Counted from the first letter of the stretch, positions 17,093-24,926 are shown. The stretch is 64,000 nucleotides of DNA from JAJDAT01 sp964344185 (GCA_964344185.1 CAYFMN010000018.1:31477-95476); one strand, 5' to 3'. A program made the numbers and translations. Notes: generated by a model not told the origin, from the letters alone.

Positions 17093-18184
17093 ATGAGCGC
17101 AAATTGCCAATCCATCGCCAACGCTACCGATAACGCTCCATTAGGCTTTTTTGAAAGATACCTGAGCTTGTGGGTTTTCCTTTGCATTCTTGCCGGAATC
17201 GCTTTAGGGCACTTTATCCCCGGAGTGTTTCAAGCGTTCAGAAATTTAGAAATCGCAAAGGTTAATATTCCTGTCGCCCTGCTTATCTGGCTAATGATTA
17301 TTCCAATGCTTCTGAAAGTCGATTTCGGAGCTTTACATCAAATCCGGACGCATTGGAAAGGCATCGCGATAACCGTTTTTATCAACTGGGCCGTCAAACC
17401 GTTTTCTATGGCGCTGTTGGGATGGATATTTATCAATAATTTGTTTGCGCCTTTTCTGCCAGCGAATCAAATTGATTCTTACATTGCCGGGCTGATTATT
17501 CTTGCCGCCGCGCCGTGTACGGCAATGGTTTTTGTGTGGAGCCATCTTTCTAACGGAGAACCCAACTTCACTTTGAGTCAAGTCGCCTTGAACGACGTTA
17601 TCATGATTTTTGCTTTTGCTCCTATAGTCGGCCTGCTTCTTGGTTTGTCTTCAATTACCGTTCCCTGGGCAACCCTGGTTTTATCCGTCGGTCTATATAT
17701 TGTAGTCCCTGTCATCATCGCCCATTTTTGGAGAAACTGGCTTTTAAATAAAAAAGGAAAAGAAACATTTGATAAAACTTTGGAGACTCTTCATCCTTTC
17801 TCTCTATCCTCGCTTTTGGCGACTCTCGTTTTATTATTTGGTTTTCAGGGTACGAAAATTATAGAACAACCTCTAATAATTGCTTTAATCGCCGTACCCA
17901 TATTAATTCAGGTTTATTTTAACTCTGGTCTGGCCTACCTGATGAACCGCCAATTTGGAGTCGCCCATTGCGTCGCGGCGCCATCCGCTTTGATTGGCGC
18001 CAGCAACTTTTTTGAGCTTGCGGTAGCCACAGCCATCAGCTTGTTTGGTTTTGAATCCGGCGCGGCCCTGGCGACGGTTGTCGGCGTTTTAGTCGAAGTA
18101 CCGGTTATGCTGTCTGTCGTTCATCTGGCTAAAATCACACAAAACTGGTACGAAAGTTCCTCTTCTCTCCATCGCACGCAATAA
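17093..18184 (+). CDS. acr3: ACR3-family arsenite efflux transporter
   Basis: Secondary transporter that exports As(III) across the inner membrane. About ten membrane segments span residues 22-350. The conserved ACR3 cysteine is in AAAPCTAMVFVWS (Cys142), and the conserved glutamate is in GVLVEVPVML near the last helices. 363 aa is normal. It follows arsC by 34 bases and completes the arsR-arsC-acr3 operon. A MITE-like repeat begins two bases after its stop codon. Confidence 0.95.
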   Translation: MSANCQSIANATDNAPLGFFERYLSLWVFLCILAGIALGHFIPGVFQAFRNLEIAKVNIPVALLIWLMIIPMLLKVDFGALHQIRTHWKGIAITVFINWAVKPFSMALLGWIFINNLFAPFLPANQIDSYIAGLIILAAAPCTAMVFVWSHLSNGEPNFTLSQVALNDVIMIFAFAPIVGLLLGLSSITVPWATLVLSVGLYIVVPVIIAHFWRNWLLNKKGKETFDKTLETLHPFSLSSLLATLVLLFGFQGTKIIEQPLIIALIAVPILIQVYFNSGLAYLMNRQFGVAHCVAAPSALIGASNFFELAVATAISLFGFESGAALATVVGVLVEVPVMLSVVHLAKITQNWYESSSSLHRTQ

Positions 18185-18186
18185 AC

Positions 18187-18294
18187 TTAAAGAGGGCCTC
18201 TAATAATTGGCTTTTTTACTGGTTTGCTATCTCCTAGCTCTTGAGTTTAAGCGTCAGACTCATGGCAAATCTGAATTTTTAGAGGTTCCCTTAA
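18187..18294. repeat. MITE-like repeat, copy C
   Basis: About 108 bp. The left end is TTAAAGAGGGCCTCTAATAA and the right end TTTTTAGAGGTTCCCTTAA. The core has GGCTTTTTTACTGGTTTGCT and CTCCTAGCTC. It sits immediately after acr3 and could serve as its transcript end. Confidence 0.75.
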
Positions 18295-18376
18295 TAGAGC
18301 AACCGGCTCCTTTCCATCGTTTTTTATCAATCATTTGAGTTTGACATTGGCAGAAGCGATGTGAAAAACTATTGAC

Positions 18377-19717
18377 ATGAACCTTTCAAAAGAATCAATT
18401 TTTTCCCGGTTAATAGTTAAGTCGATATTTTTTATCTTTCTTTTATTTCCTTTCACCGTTGCTCATGCAAACGACCGGGTTGTCGTTATCAAGATATCTG
18501 GCGCGATTAATCCTGTCGTTGCAGAATTTGTTTCCGGAGAAATAGAGGCAACCAATCGCAATGGCGACCATCTAGCGGTTCTAGAAATGGACACGCCCGG
18601 CGGTCTTGACGCTTCCATGCGAACAATCATTAAATCGATCCAAAACTCGCGGATACCCGTCGTCACTTTTGTTTCTCCTAAAGGATCGCGCGCGGCGTCT
18701 GCCGGAACTTTTATCGCTATCGCTTCCCATATTGCCGCTATGGCTCCTGGGACCAATATCGGAGCGGCTCATCCAGTAAACATGATGGGAGGCGGCGGGC
18801 AAGGCGACGATGAGTCTACGCCTATGGAAGACAAAGTATTGAACGACGCTTCGGCTTATATCCGATCGCTGGCGGAGTCGCGGGGTCGCAACGCTCATTG
18901 GGCAGAACTGGCGGTGCGAAAAAGCGTTTCTATTTCCGCTCAGGAAGCAAAAAAGCTGGCGGTCATTGATTTGGTAGCAAACGATTTGGACGCGTTACTT
19001 TTGGCTATCGAAGACCGAGAGGTAAACGTTGGAGAAAATACTTACAAAATCAAAACAGAAGGCAAACAACGGGTAATTAGAGAAATGACGCCGCGCCAGC
19101 GGATTTTAGACGCTATCTCTAATCCCAATATCGCCTACATCTTGATGATGATGGGTATGGTTGGCATCTATTTTGAGCTTTCTAATCCAGGTTTGATTTT
19201 ACCCGGAATTATCGGCGGGATCAGCATGATACTGGCTTTATATGGTATGCAATCATTACCTGTTAATTACGCAGGTCTTTTGCTTATGGTTTTAGGCGTG
19301 GCCCTTTTTATCGCCGAACTTAATTTCGCAACGTTTGGATTGCTTTCGCTGGGAGGGGCGATCTCATTATTTTTAGGATCGATCATGCTTATCGACTCCG
19401 ACGACCCCGCTATGCAAATTTCTCAAGCGGTTTTGCTCCCAACTTTAATTTTGTCAATTTTGGCGGCTATTGGAACTATATTCCTGGCGCTACGCGCGCG
19501 CAATTCCGCTCCGGTTTCTGGCATTGAAGGCATGGTAGGAGCAACCGCCAAAGTTAAAACAGCATTGGAACCCGAAGGTATTGTCTGGCTACACGGAGAA
19601 AACTGGAAAGCCAAGTGCGAAGAATGGGCTCAACCGGGCGAAGACGTGGTGGTAGAAGCGGTAGACGGCCTCACGGTTAAAGTTAAACGCCCGGAATCAA
19701 AATCTAAAGAGGAATAA
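18377..19717 (+). CDS. nfeD: NfeD-family membrane serine protease (ClpP-class, long form)
   Basis: 446 aa. A signal peptide (1-32, ending AHAND) precedes a ClpP-like serine protease domain (35-240) with a Ser-Lys dyad: Ser108 in RAASAGTF and Lys153 in EDKVLND, as in the archaeal 1510-N protease. Four to five membrane helices (about 250-380) and a C-terminal OB-fold NfeD domain (about 390-440, ending VEAVDGLTVKVKR) follow. Long NfeD proteins cleave the hydrophobic tail of the partner stomatin and act in membrane quality control. It is paired with the slipin gene that starts five bases after its stop. Confidence 0.94.
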   Translation: MNLSKESIFSRLIVKSIFFIFLLFPFTVAHANDRVVVIKISGAINPVVAEFVSGEIEATNRNGDHLAVLEMDTPGGLDASMRTIIKSIQNSRIPVVTFVSPKGSRAASAGTFIAIASHIAAMAPGTNIGAAHPVNMMGGGGQGDDESTPMEDKVLNDASAYIRSLAESRGRNAHWAELAVRKSVSISAQEAKKLAVIDLVANDLDALLLAIEDREVNVGENTYKIKTEGKQRVIREMTPRQRILDAISNPNIAYILMMMGMVGIYFELSNPGLILPGIIGGISMILALYGMQSLPVNYAGLLLMVLGVALFIAELNFATFGLLSLGGAISLFLGSIMLIDSDDPAMQISQAVLLPTLILSILAAIGTIFLALRARNSAPVSGIEGMVGATAKVKTALEPEGIVWLHGENWKAKCEEWAQPGEDVVVEAVDGLTVKVKRPESKSKEE

Positions 19718-19722
19718 CCACT

Positions 19723-20487
19723 ATGGAAAACACAATCGCTTTTATAATTTTATTTTTAGCTTTGCTATTCAGCGCTTTTAAAGTTCTTCCGGAATACGAA
19801 CGAGCCGTTGTTTTTCTACTTGGAAAATTTTATAAAATCAAAGGTCCGGGACTTATCATCATCATTCCGGGTATCCAAAAAATGGTGCGGGTGAGTTTGC
19901 GCACGGTTGTTATGGACGTGCCGCCACAGGACATTATTACAAAAGATAACGTTACCGTTCGAGTCAACGCCGTTGTCTATTTCCGTGTAATAGATTCACG
20001 CAAAGCAATTATTGAAGTTGAAGATTATTTATTCGCGACTTCCCAACTTTCTCAAACAACATTGCGCAGTATTTTAGGGCAAAGCACTTTAGACGATTTA
20101 TTGTCTAACCGCGATACAATCAACGCTCAATTACAAGCGGTTATTGACGAGCAAACGGAACCCTGGGGAGTGAAAGTATCCAACGTAGAAGTTAAGAACG
20201 TCGACTTGCCGCAAGAAATGCAACGCGCCTTAGCAAAACAAGCCGAAGCTGAACGAGAAAGACGCGCTAAAGTTATTAAAGCTCAGGGCGAGTTTGAAGC
20301 GGCTCAGAAAGTCGGCGAAGCGGCGGACATTATCGGCGCGCACCCTCCCGCATTGCAATTGCGTTTTCTACAAACTTTGCAAGACGTATCGGTCGACAAA
20401 AGCACGACAACATTCTTTCCTATTCCAATTGAATTGTTCGAACCTTTTCGTAAATTTAAAGAAGGAGAAGAGAAAAAAAGCTCTTAG
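19723..20487 (+). CDS. Slipin / stomatin-like SPFH protein
   Basis: 254 aa. One N-terminal hydrophobic segment (4-22) anchors an SPFH/band-7 domain (YERAVVFLLGKF, PPQDIITKDNVTVRVNAVVYFRV). This is followed by a coiled coil with alternating Ala and Glu (ALAKQAEAERERRAKVIKAQ) and a C-terminal oligomerisation tail. It forms large membrane rings and, as a partner of NfeD, organises membrane microdomains. Its 5-base separation from nfeD marks a two-gene operon. It is convergent with the small cyclic-nucleotide-binding gene. Confidence 0.94.
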   Translation: MENTIAFIILFLALLFSAFKVLPEYERAVVFLLGKFYKIKGPGLIIIIPGIQKMVRVSLRTVVMDVPPQDIITKDNVTVRVNAVVYFRVIDSRKAIIEVEDYLFATSQLSQTTLRSILGQSTLDDLLSNRDTINAQLQAVIDEQTEPWGVKVSNVEVKNVDLPQEMQRALAKQAEAERERRAKVIKAQGEFEAAQKVGEAADIIGAHPPALQLRFLQTLQDVSVDKSTTTFFPIPIELFEPFRKFKEGEEKKSS

Positions 20488-20506
20488 GCTGATTTAAGAA
20501 GAATTT

Positions 20507-20872
20507 CTATTTGCGACGCGAATTGGAAACAAATGTCTTTAATATTTTTCGCAACCGTCTCGTTAGAACTTTCAAAATAGGCATCATCGCTTGAGGATTT
20601 TTTTTCGAGAGATCTTTAAACTGGTCCTGGGTGATTTCTTTAATCGTCGCTTCTGTCTTGGCTGTTGCGGTTGCAGATCTGGGTTGACCGTCTATCAATC
20701 CCATTTCGCCTACGATTTCGCTTTGTTCCAAAACGTCTATAACTATTTTATCGCCTTTTTCGTTTTTTTTAGAAATCTCAATTTCACCCGATTCAATAAT
20801 AAAAGCGGAATCGCTAAAGCTGCCTTCTTTGAATAAAGTTTGACCCTTTTTTAACACATAATTTTTACTCAT
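20507..20872 (-). CDS. Stand-alone cyclic nucleotide-binding domain protein
   Basis: 121 aa from ATG 20872, preceded by GGAG nine bases upstream; an upstream TTG start adding five residues is rejected. The whole protein is one cNMP-binding beta-roll: VLKKGQTLFKEG, FIIESGEIEISKK, then the phosphate-binding cassette GEMGLIDGQPRSATATA, and a C-terminal helix. No DNA-binding or channel domain is attached, so it probably acts by protein contact. The cassette keeps Glu and Arg in the usual positions, so nucleotide binding is plausible. Confidence 0.9.
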   Translation of the reverse strand: MSKNYVLKKGQTLFKEGSFSDSAFIIESGEIEISKKNEKGDKIVIDVLEQSEIVGEMGLIDGQPRSATATAKTEATIKEITQDQFKDLSKKNPQAMMPILKVLTRRLRKILKTFVSNSRRK

Positions 20873-21194
20873 CGTGGCTAACTCCAAAAATAAGAATCAA
20901 TCCCTCCACTCATTCTATTGATAGCAAGCTTTATGCCATAAAAAAAAAATTTTGAAATAGGTTCAGTTTTGGGAAGTTAGAGAGGATCGGCTTTTTTTAG
21001 GCGTTAAATAATGAGCGCTTTTTCATACATATCTTTACTCGTGTCTCAATTTGATAAAATTAATTAAAGTAACCTTTGGATAAGTTCCCAAGAACGAATT
21101 AGAAAGTTTAACTAAATTCTTTGCTTCAGCAACTTCCAAGGACCTAACTCCAAGTTAATTAGGAAATAACGATCCTCCGTTACCCCTTCGAGAA

Positions 21195-21320
21195 TTACTT
21201 GGACAAAGCTTCTAAGGAACTAAGCTTTTGTTCATTAGGTCGAGGCTTCGAGAACCTCAGCCTGACAGTTGGATTTCGCTAAGTTCCTTCAACAATTAAC
21301 GCGTGAAATGAGTCGGGCGT
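21195..21320. repeat. Dispersed intergenic repeat block
   Basis: Near copy of 758-835: TTCATTAGGTCGAGGCTTCG, GAACCTCAGCCTGACAGTTG, TTCCTTCAACAATTAACGCG. It lies in the 460-bp gap right of the cNMP gene; the AT-rich remainder of that gap shows nothing recognisable. Confidence 0.6.
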
Positions 21321-21332
21321 TCAGCATAGCAA

Positions 21333-21584
21333 CTAATTCAATTTGCAGTTGCAGTCCTGACAATATCCATACAAAACAATTCGATACGATTGGAGATGAA
21401 AACCGGATACCTTCTCCACCTCTCCTTGATCAGTTTCAGTTAAAGGACGATTTATTTCAACCGCCTTACCGCAGTTTACGCATACCAATCGATCTCCAAT
21501 ATGTTTTTTTGAAGCAATAGTTCCGCTCTTATGTTTTTTATTTCTTAAATCATATTTTGTTTCTATCGCCTTTTCTAAAGCCAT
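21333..21584 (-). CDS. Free-standing Fur/PerR C-terminal (dimerisation, zinc) domain
   Basis: 83 aa. Residues 28-80 read like the C-terminal half of Fur/PerR: HIGDRLVCVNCGKAVEI, then SGFHLQSYRIVLYGYCQDC. The two CxxC pairs of the structural zinc site are intact (Cys35/Cys38, Cys75/Cys78). The histidine normally in the regulatory-metal position before LYG is replaced (SYR), so iron sensing is doubtful. The N-terminal DNA-binding wing is absent, and no broken copy is visible upstream. The ribosome binding site AAGGAAAAGAAA supports this start. It is divergent from the Fur-box promoter at 21666-21707, whose operator could control it as well. It could be a Fur dimerisation partner or inhibitor. 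Confidence 0.75.
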   Translation of the reverse strand: MALEKAIETKYDLRNKKHKSGTIASKKHIGDRLVCVNCGKAVEINRPLTETDQGEVEKVSGFHLQSYRIVLYGYCQDCNCKLN

Positions 21585-21665
21585 TTTCTTTTCCTTATCA
21601 CAAGGTTAAAAATAATTTTTTTCAATGAAAATTTATTTTCCCTGAAAAAAATTTAAAAAAAGTTG

Positions 21666-21707
21666 TTGACAAATTTTTCATTTAGCATAATAATGAAAAT
21701 CATTATC
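21666..21707 (+). promoter_or_regulatory. Promoter with overlapping Fur box
   Basis: TTGACA (21666-21671), a 17-base spacer and AATAAT (21689-21694) form a near-consensus sigma-70 promoter. Over the -10 lies AATAATGAAAATCATTATC (21689-21707), which matches the 19-base Fur consensus GATAATGATAATCATTATC at 17 positions. Iron-bound Fur would block RNA polymerase here. The next strong coding start is 21980, leaving a leader of about 280 bases. Confidence 0.8.
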
Positions 21708-21979
21708 AAGTTCAAGGAAATAATTAACAACTTGCAATTAAATATTTGATGAAAACCAAGCAAGATAGAAAAAGAATTCAAAGGCAGTTTAAGAAGGTAA
21801 CAGTTCTATCTTGTACCTTGGCGTATTTGCCTATCAAAAACTAAAAAAATTTGCCAATATAATGATAATGAAACTCAAAATTATTACCAAAAACAAACTT
21901 TTTGCTCATAAGTTTCTAATTAAAGACTTTTCCTTTTTTAGCCAATTCACCGTTTCCATTTTGCAAAAGGAGTCAGGGT

Positions 21980-22222
21980 ATGGAATCCGCAAAAGCTAAC
22001 AATCCCAGTCAAACGAATTCAAATATAGCCGCCCAATGGATTGAAAAAAATTGTTGTCTTCATCCTGATCATGATCTAAAAAACGCGGCCCTCTATTTGA
22101 GCTCATTGAGTCTGGTTCCTGCATTGAGCCTTTTGCAAGCTATCAGGGAGTCTTCAGAAATTAAACACACTTGTAGAGAAAATACTGTGGACGGATTTAG
22201 ATATCCTCCTCTACCAAATTAA
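21980..22222 (+). CDS. Small protein of unknown function, first gene after the Fur-box promoter
   Basis: 80 aa with a strong ribosome binding site (AAGGAGTCAGGGT). The central part, CCLHPDHDLKNAALYLSSLS and onward to LLQAI, is helical with a paired cysteine and histidines. A third cysteine follows in KHTCREN, and the tail is RYPPLP. Cys/His content suggests a metal link but no motif is decisive. I do not recognise the family. It appears to be the first gene of the iron-regulated run that continues with the DUF2325 protein 57 bases downstream. A 62-codon frame upstream (21811-21999) overlaps its start and looks spurious. Confidence 0.65.
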   Translation: MESAKANNPSQTNSNIAAQWIEKNCCLHPDHDLKNAALYLSSLSLVPALSLLQAIRESSEIKHTCRENTVDGFRYPPLPN

Positions 22223-22279
22223 ATTAATCAGCGCGAACAACTAAATTTTTAATAAAAAGAAAAGAAAGGCGGATCGCTA

Positions 22280-22576
22280 ATGAGCGTGGCAATTATAGGC
22301 GGATTAGACAGATTAAAACGAAATTATGAAAAGATAGGTCTCAATATGGGGTTTGACGTTAAATGCTTTTTTCAAAGGATACCACAAATCCGAAAACGGC
22401 TGAATGGAGTTAAGGGGATTGTGATATTTACGGGAACCACATCGCATCCTTTAGTGAACGAGGTTTTGCGAACAGCAAAGCAATTTAATATTCCTGTGGA
22501 AAGAAGTCACTCAAGCGGGGTCTCCAGCCTAAAGCGTTGCCTGGGCGAGCTAAATTTTGGAGAGAACGCAATATGA
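22280..22576 (+). CDS. DUF2325 family protein
   Basis: 98 aa, matching the DUF2325 pattern from end to end: VAIIGGLDRLKRNYEKIG, then GVKGIVIFTGTTSHPLVNEV and the terminal NIPVERSHSSGVSSLKRCL. The family has a Rossmann-like fold with a glycine-rich first loop and a conserved histidine in SHP and RSHSS. No biochemical role is established to my knowledge. Its stop overlaps the next start as ATGA (22573-22576), indicating translational coupling. Its position behind a Fur box suggests an iron-linked role here (inference). Confidence 0.85.
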   Translation: MSVAIIGGLDRLKRNYEKIGLNMGFDVKCFFQRIPQIRKRLNGVKGIVIFTGTTSHPLVNEVLRTAKQFNIPVERSHSSGVSSLKRCLGELNFGENAI

Positions 22577-23052
22577 AAATCAAATTTAAAACTGTTCTTT
22601 TAGTCTATCGTAACGAACAAAAGCTTCAAAACTTTTCGACAGAACTGATCCGCGAAGGTTATTTCATTATTACGGAAAGGACAGGAACGGCGGCTTTAAA
22701 AATATTGCGTCGAGCAGATATTGATTTAGTAATTTTCTCAGGAGCCTTTCAAGATATACAACCCAAGAATTTTTTAGCTGAAATTCAATCTTTGGGTTAC
22801 ATAGATAAAACTATTTATATCTCCAGAGAAGAAAGCATCGAAGAGTTTTTTCAATTTGGTTCTTTAGGGCTTCATCGTTATGCCGCGTCAAATATATCGC
22901 AAAACAATTTATTAGCCTGGACACAAGAGTTTTTTGAAAATTTTGACTCTGTTTTTTGTTGTCCCCCTAGCGGAGAAATCACAATTTCATCCAAGATTAT
23001 TTTTTCAGAAAAAAACGGAGAAAAATTAAGTCCTATCAGCTTAGCCGGTTGA
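22573..23052 (+). CDS. Degenerate receiver-domain protein in the Fur-box operon
   Basis: 160 aa from ATG 22573, which overlaps the DUF2325 stop. The first 120 residues have the receiver-fold rhythm (KTVLLVYRNE, DLVIFSGAF, KTIYISREE). However, the acidic pocket is replaced by Tyr-Arg, and Ser56 stands where the phosphoacceptor aspartate should be. It is therefore a pseudo-receiver that probably works by binding a partner. The C-terminal 40 residues (VFCCPPSGEITIS and after) carry a Cys pair and match nothing I know. The 12 extra upstream codons in the open frame are inside DUF2325 and not used. Confidence 0.75.
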   Translation: MKIKFKTVLLVYRNEQKLQNFSTELIREGYFIITERTGTAALKILRRADIDLVIFSGAFQDIQPKNFLAEIQSLGYIDKTIYISREESIEEFFQFGSLGLHRYAASNISQNNLLAWTQEFFENFDSVFCCPPSGEITISSKIIFSEKNGEKLSPISLAG

Positions 23053-23067
23053 AGACAGGAGCTAATC

Positions 23068-23172
23068 ATGTTTATAAAATTTTTTATTGTCGCAAACTCA
23101 TTACTTTCTGCGGGAGCTCTATTTTTGATTATTTTAGCGGCTTCGCAGGAAATTGGCCTCTTGACCAGTTAA
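23068..23172 (+). CDS. 34-aa single-span membrane peptide
   Basis: A short frame, MFIKFFIVANSLLSAGALFL and so on to LLTS, is essentially one membrane helix. The ribosome binding site AGGAGC is six bases before the ATG. It starts 15 bases after the pseudo-receiver stop, so it is probably the last gene of the Fur-box operon. The stop is followed by the two hairpins at 23189-23275. Confidence 0.55.
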   Translation: MFIKFFIVANSLLSAGALFLIILAASQEIGLLTS

Positions 23173-23188
23173 ACGCATAAAACCTTTT

Positions 23189-23275
23189 GGCTTTTCCTTA
23201 GGCTGCCAAGGACTCCTGGAAAAGCCCCGGCTGAGGAAAGGGAGTTGCGCCCCTTTCCTTCGCCATAGGTTTTTA
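23189..23275 (+). terminator. Double hairpin, probable terminator of the Fur-box operon
   Basis: Hairpin 1: GGCTTTTCC (23189-23197) pairs with GGAAAAGCC (23218-23226). Hairpin 2: 23229-23242 pairs with 23251-23264 over 14 positions (13 pairs, one of them G-U), core GGAAAGGG/CCCTTTCC. A short T-run follows at 23270-23274. Two stacked hairpins are more than a plain terminator needs, so a processing signal or small RNA is possible. Confidence 0.6.
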
Positions 23276-23315
23276 ATGTTAAATAATTACGAAAAACACA
23301 CATCAATTTATCAAA

Positions 23316-24248
23316 ATGAAATTGCATAAAAAAAACTCAAAACTAACTTTCGTTTATTTTTATTTCAGTTTTTGCTTCTTTTGGATTTCTCTCTCCGCTT
23401 TGGGAGGTTGTGCAGGTCCACAAACCACAGCATCCAAAAACCAAATAAAATCGGAAAATATCTCTATTCCTGTAGCCACCCCTCAAACTCAACCGGATGC
23501 AAATTCAGATATTCAAAAGGACCCTCCAAACTTATCAACGGCCCTTGGACTTCCACTTGAAGCTAGTCAAAATTCAAATTTATCTTTAAGCGAATCTTTT
23601 AGTTCAAACACGACTGAAACTAACGATCTAAAACCCAAGAAGGATGAAACCGAAACAAAAGAAGGCAATTCTTTAAAAGTAAAAGTAGCGGATAACGCCG
23701 CAAAACAAACTGATTCTTTAGCCGCTATTATCGAAGAAACTTTTGAATCAAACAAAAGCGAACTTCCATCCAATATAAAAAGTTCCCGGCAAACAACCCA
23801 GTCTACCAATATAGAAAATTCATCAGAAGCTCCATGGGGGATTCCAGATAAAACAGAAAGTTCTAATGAAATAGAAGTAGCTCAAAAACCTTCTTTTTAT
23901 CCAACTGAACGATTGAACGATATTTATTTTGAATTTGACGCGTTTAAATTAGATCAGACTTCTAAGAACGTTCTTAAATCAAATGCGGACTGGTTATCGC
24001 AAAACCCAGCGGTCGATTTAGAAATACATGGACATTGCGACGAGCGCGGAACAAACAATTACAACTTAGGATTGGGAGAAAAACGCGCTTTAACTGTGAA
24101 AAAATTTCTTATTGCAAACGGCATTTCAAGTTCGAGGATATATACAATTAGCTTTGGAGAAGAAAAACCTTTCTGTTTTGATAAAGCCGAAAAATGTTGG
24201 AGACAAAATAGAAGGGCTCATTTTCAAATCTCAAAAAAGTCCCTTTAA
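23316..24248 (+). CDS. OmpA/Pal-like peptidoglycan-binding lipoprotein
   Basis: 310 aa. A lipoprotein signal (hydrophobic 10-30, lipobox ALGGC with Cys32) predicts anchoring to the outer membrane. Residues about 35-200 are low-complexity, rich in Ser/Thr/Asn/Lys, and probably a flexible linker. The C-terminal OmpA domain (about 205-308) has IYFEFDAFKLDQ, the diaminopimelate-binding stretch GHCDERGTNNYNLGLGEKRA, and RRAHF at the end. It resembles Pal, but no tolB or ybgF neighbours are present and the linker is much longer than in Pal. It is separated from the iron operon by a terminator. Confidence 0.88.
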   Translation: MKLHKKNSKLTFVYFYFSFCFFWISLSALGGCAGPQTTASKNQIKSENISIPVATPQTQPDANSDIQKDPPNLSTALGLPLEASQNSNLSLSESFSSNTTETNDLKPKKDETETKEGNSLKVKVADNAAKQTDSLAAIIEETFESNKSELPSNIKSSRQTTQSTNIENSSEAPWGIPDKTESSNEIEVAQKPSFYPTERLNDIYFEFDAFKLDQTSKNVLKSNADWLSQNPAVDLEIHGHCDERGTNNYNLGLGEKRALTVKKFLIANGISSSRIYTISFGEEKPFCFDKAEKCWRQNRRAHFQISKKSL

Positions 24249-24321
24249 TGAGTTTTTACTTCCTGGCTTAGGTCGGCAAATTGGCGAATACCCCTAACCT
24301 CCCCCCAACCCCTGTTCGTTA

Positions 24322-24332
24322 GTTTGTCGACC
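24322..24332. repeat. Left half of an 11-bp inverted repeat flanking the 91-aa gene
   Basis: GTTTGTCGACC here is the exact reverse complement of GGTCGACAAAC at 24916-24926. The pair encloses the small zinc-ribbon gene (24543-24818) and a MITE half-copy. It may mark the ends of an inserted block, or be coincidence. Confidence 0.4.
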
Positions 24333-24515
24333 ATGCCGGGAAGAATCCAATTGGTCGGATTTTCGGCTTGAAAAGCGTCTCACGAGGCTACCTTCCTCCG
24401 CTTATAAGTCGTTAATCCGGCTTTTCCAGCAAAGAATGTATTTTAATAATTCGAGATTTGAACTTTTGGCAACTCGCCCGCCCTTTATTAACAAGGACAG
24501 CTCGCGGCCAATATC

Positions 24516-24536
24516 AATTTTTAGAGGTTCCTTTAT
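24516..24536. repeat. MITE-like repeat, solitary right end (copy E)
   Basis: AATTTTTAGAGGTTCCTTTA matches the right terminal repeat of the MITE-like family, without the rest of the element. It lies seven bases from the end of the 91-aa gene. Confidence 0.6.
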
Positions 24537-24542
24537 AATCTT

Positions 24543-24818
24543 TCAATGAAATATATTTCGACATTTTCTGCAAAAACAGCAAAAAAGAATTTTTTTACCA
24601 TCCTGAAAAAAGCCGAAACCAACATTTATTTCCGCATTTTCCATATACTTCATTTGAAAACGCGCTTTTTCCACAAAACCGCACCCCAAACAAACAAACT
24701 GATTGCATTTATCCTTTAAGGATTCGCATTTTTCAAAAATTTTTTTTGAAGCATGTAAGCCTTTTAGAGTATCCACTTCAACAACTCCATCAACGATTTC
24801 CTTTTTGCGCAAAACCAT
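24543..24818 (-). CDS. Small zinc-ribbon protein, possibly Fur-C-terminal-like
   Basis: 91 aa with two cysteine pairs: FVCLGCG (Cys43, Cys46) and CCFCRKC (Cys80-Cys86 region), spaced much as in the structural zinc site of Fur/PerR. Similarity to Fur outside the cysteines is weak. The N-terminal 40 residues are charged. The ribosome binding site AAAGGAATTTAAT supports the start. It is orientated like the Fur-like 83-aa gene at the other side of the iron cluster. It may be a diverged paralogue, or an unrelated rubredoxin-size zinc ribbon. Confidence 0.6.
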   Translation of the reverse strand: MVLRKKEIVDGVVEVDTLKGLHASKKIFEKCESLKDKCNQFVCLGCGFVEKARFQMKYMENAEINVGFGFFQDGKKILFCCFCRKCRNIFH

Positions 24819-24915
24819 ATTAAATTCCTTTCAAACCTTTACGAAAGTTTTCCTTAACAGACCGATCTAAAAAATTTGAATTTCTAATAAGTCGATTTTT
24901 GATTGATTCAGAATT

Positions 24916-24926
24916 GGTCGACAAAC
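24916..24926. repeat. Right half of the 11-bp inverted repeat
   Basis: GGTCGACAAAC, mate of 24322-24332. The 352 bases between the 91-aa gene and 25170 hold this site and MITE copy D, with no gene. Confidence 0.4.

Noticed and set aside
21811..21999. 62-codon frame in the Fur-box leader
   Set aside because: Overlaps the well-supported start at 21980, has no good ribosome binding site and has AT-driven composition (Lys/Phe/Ile).
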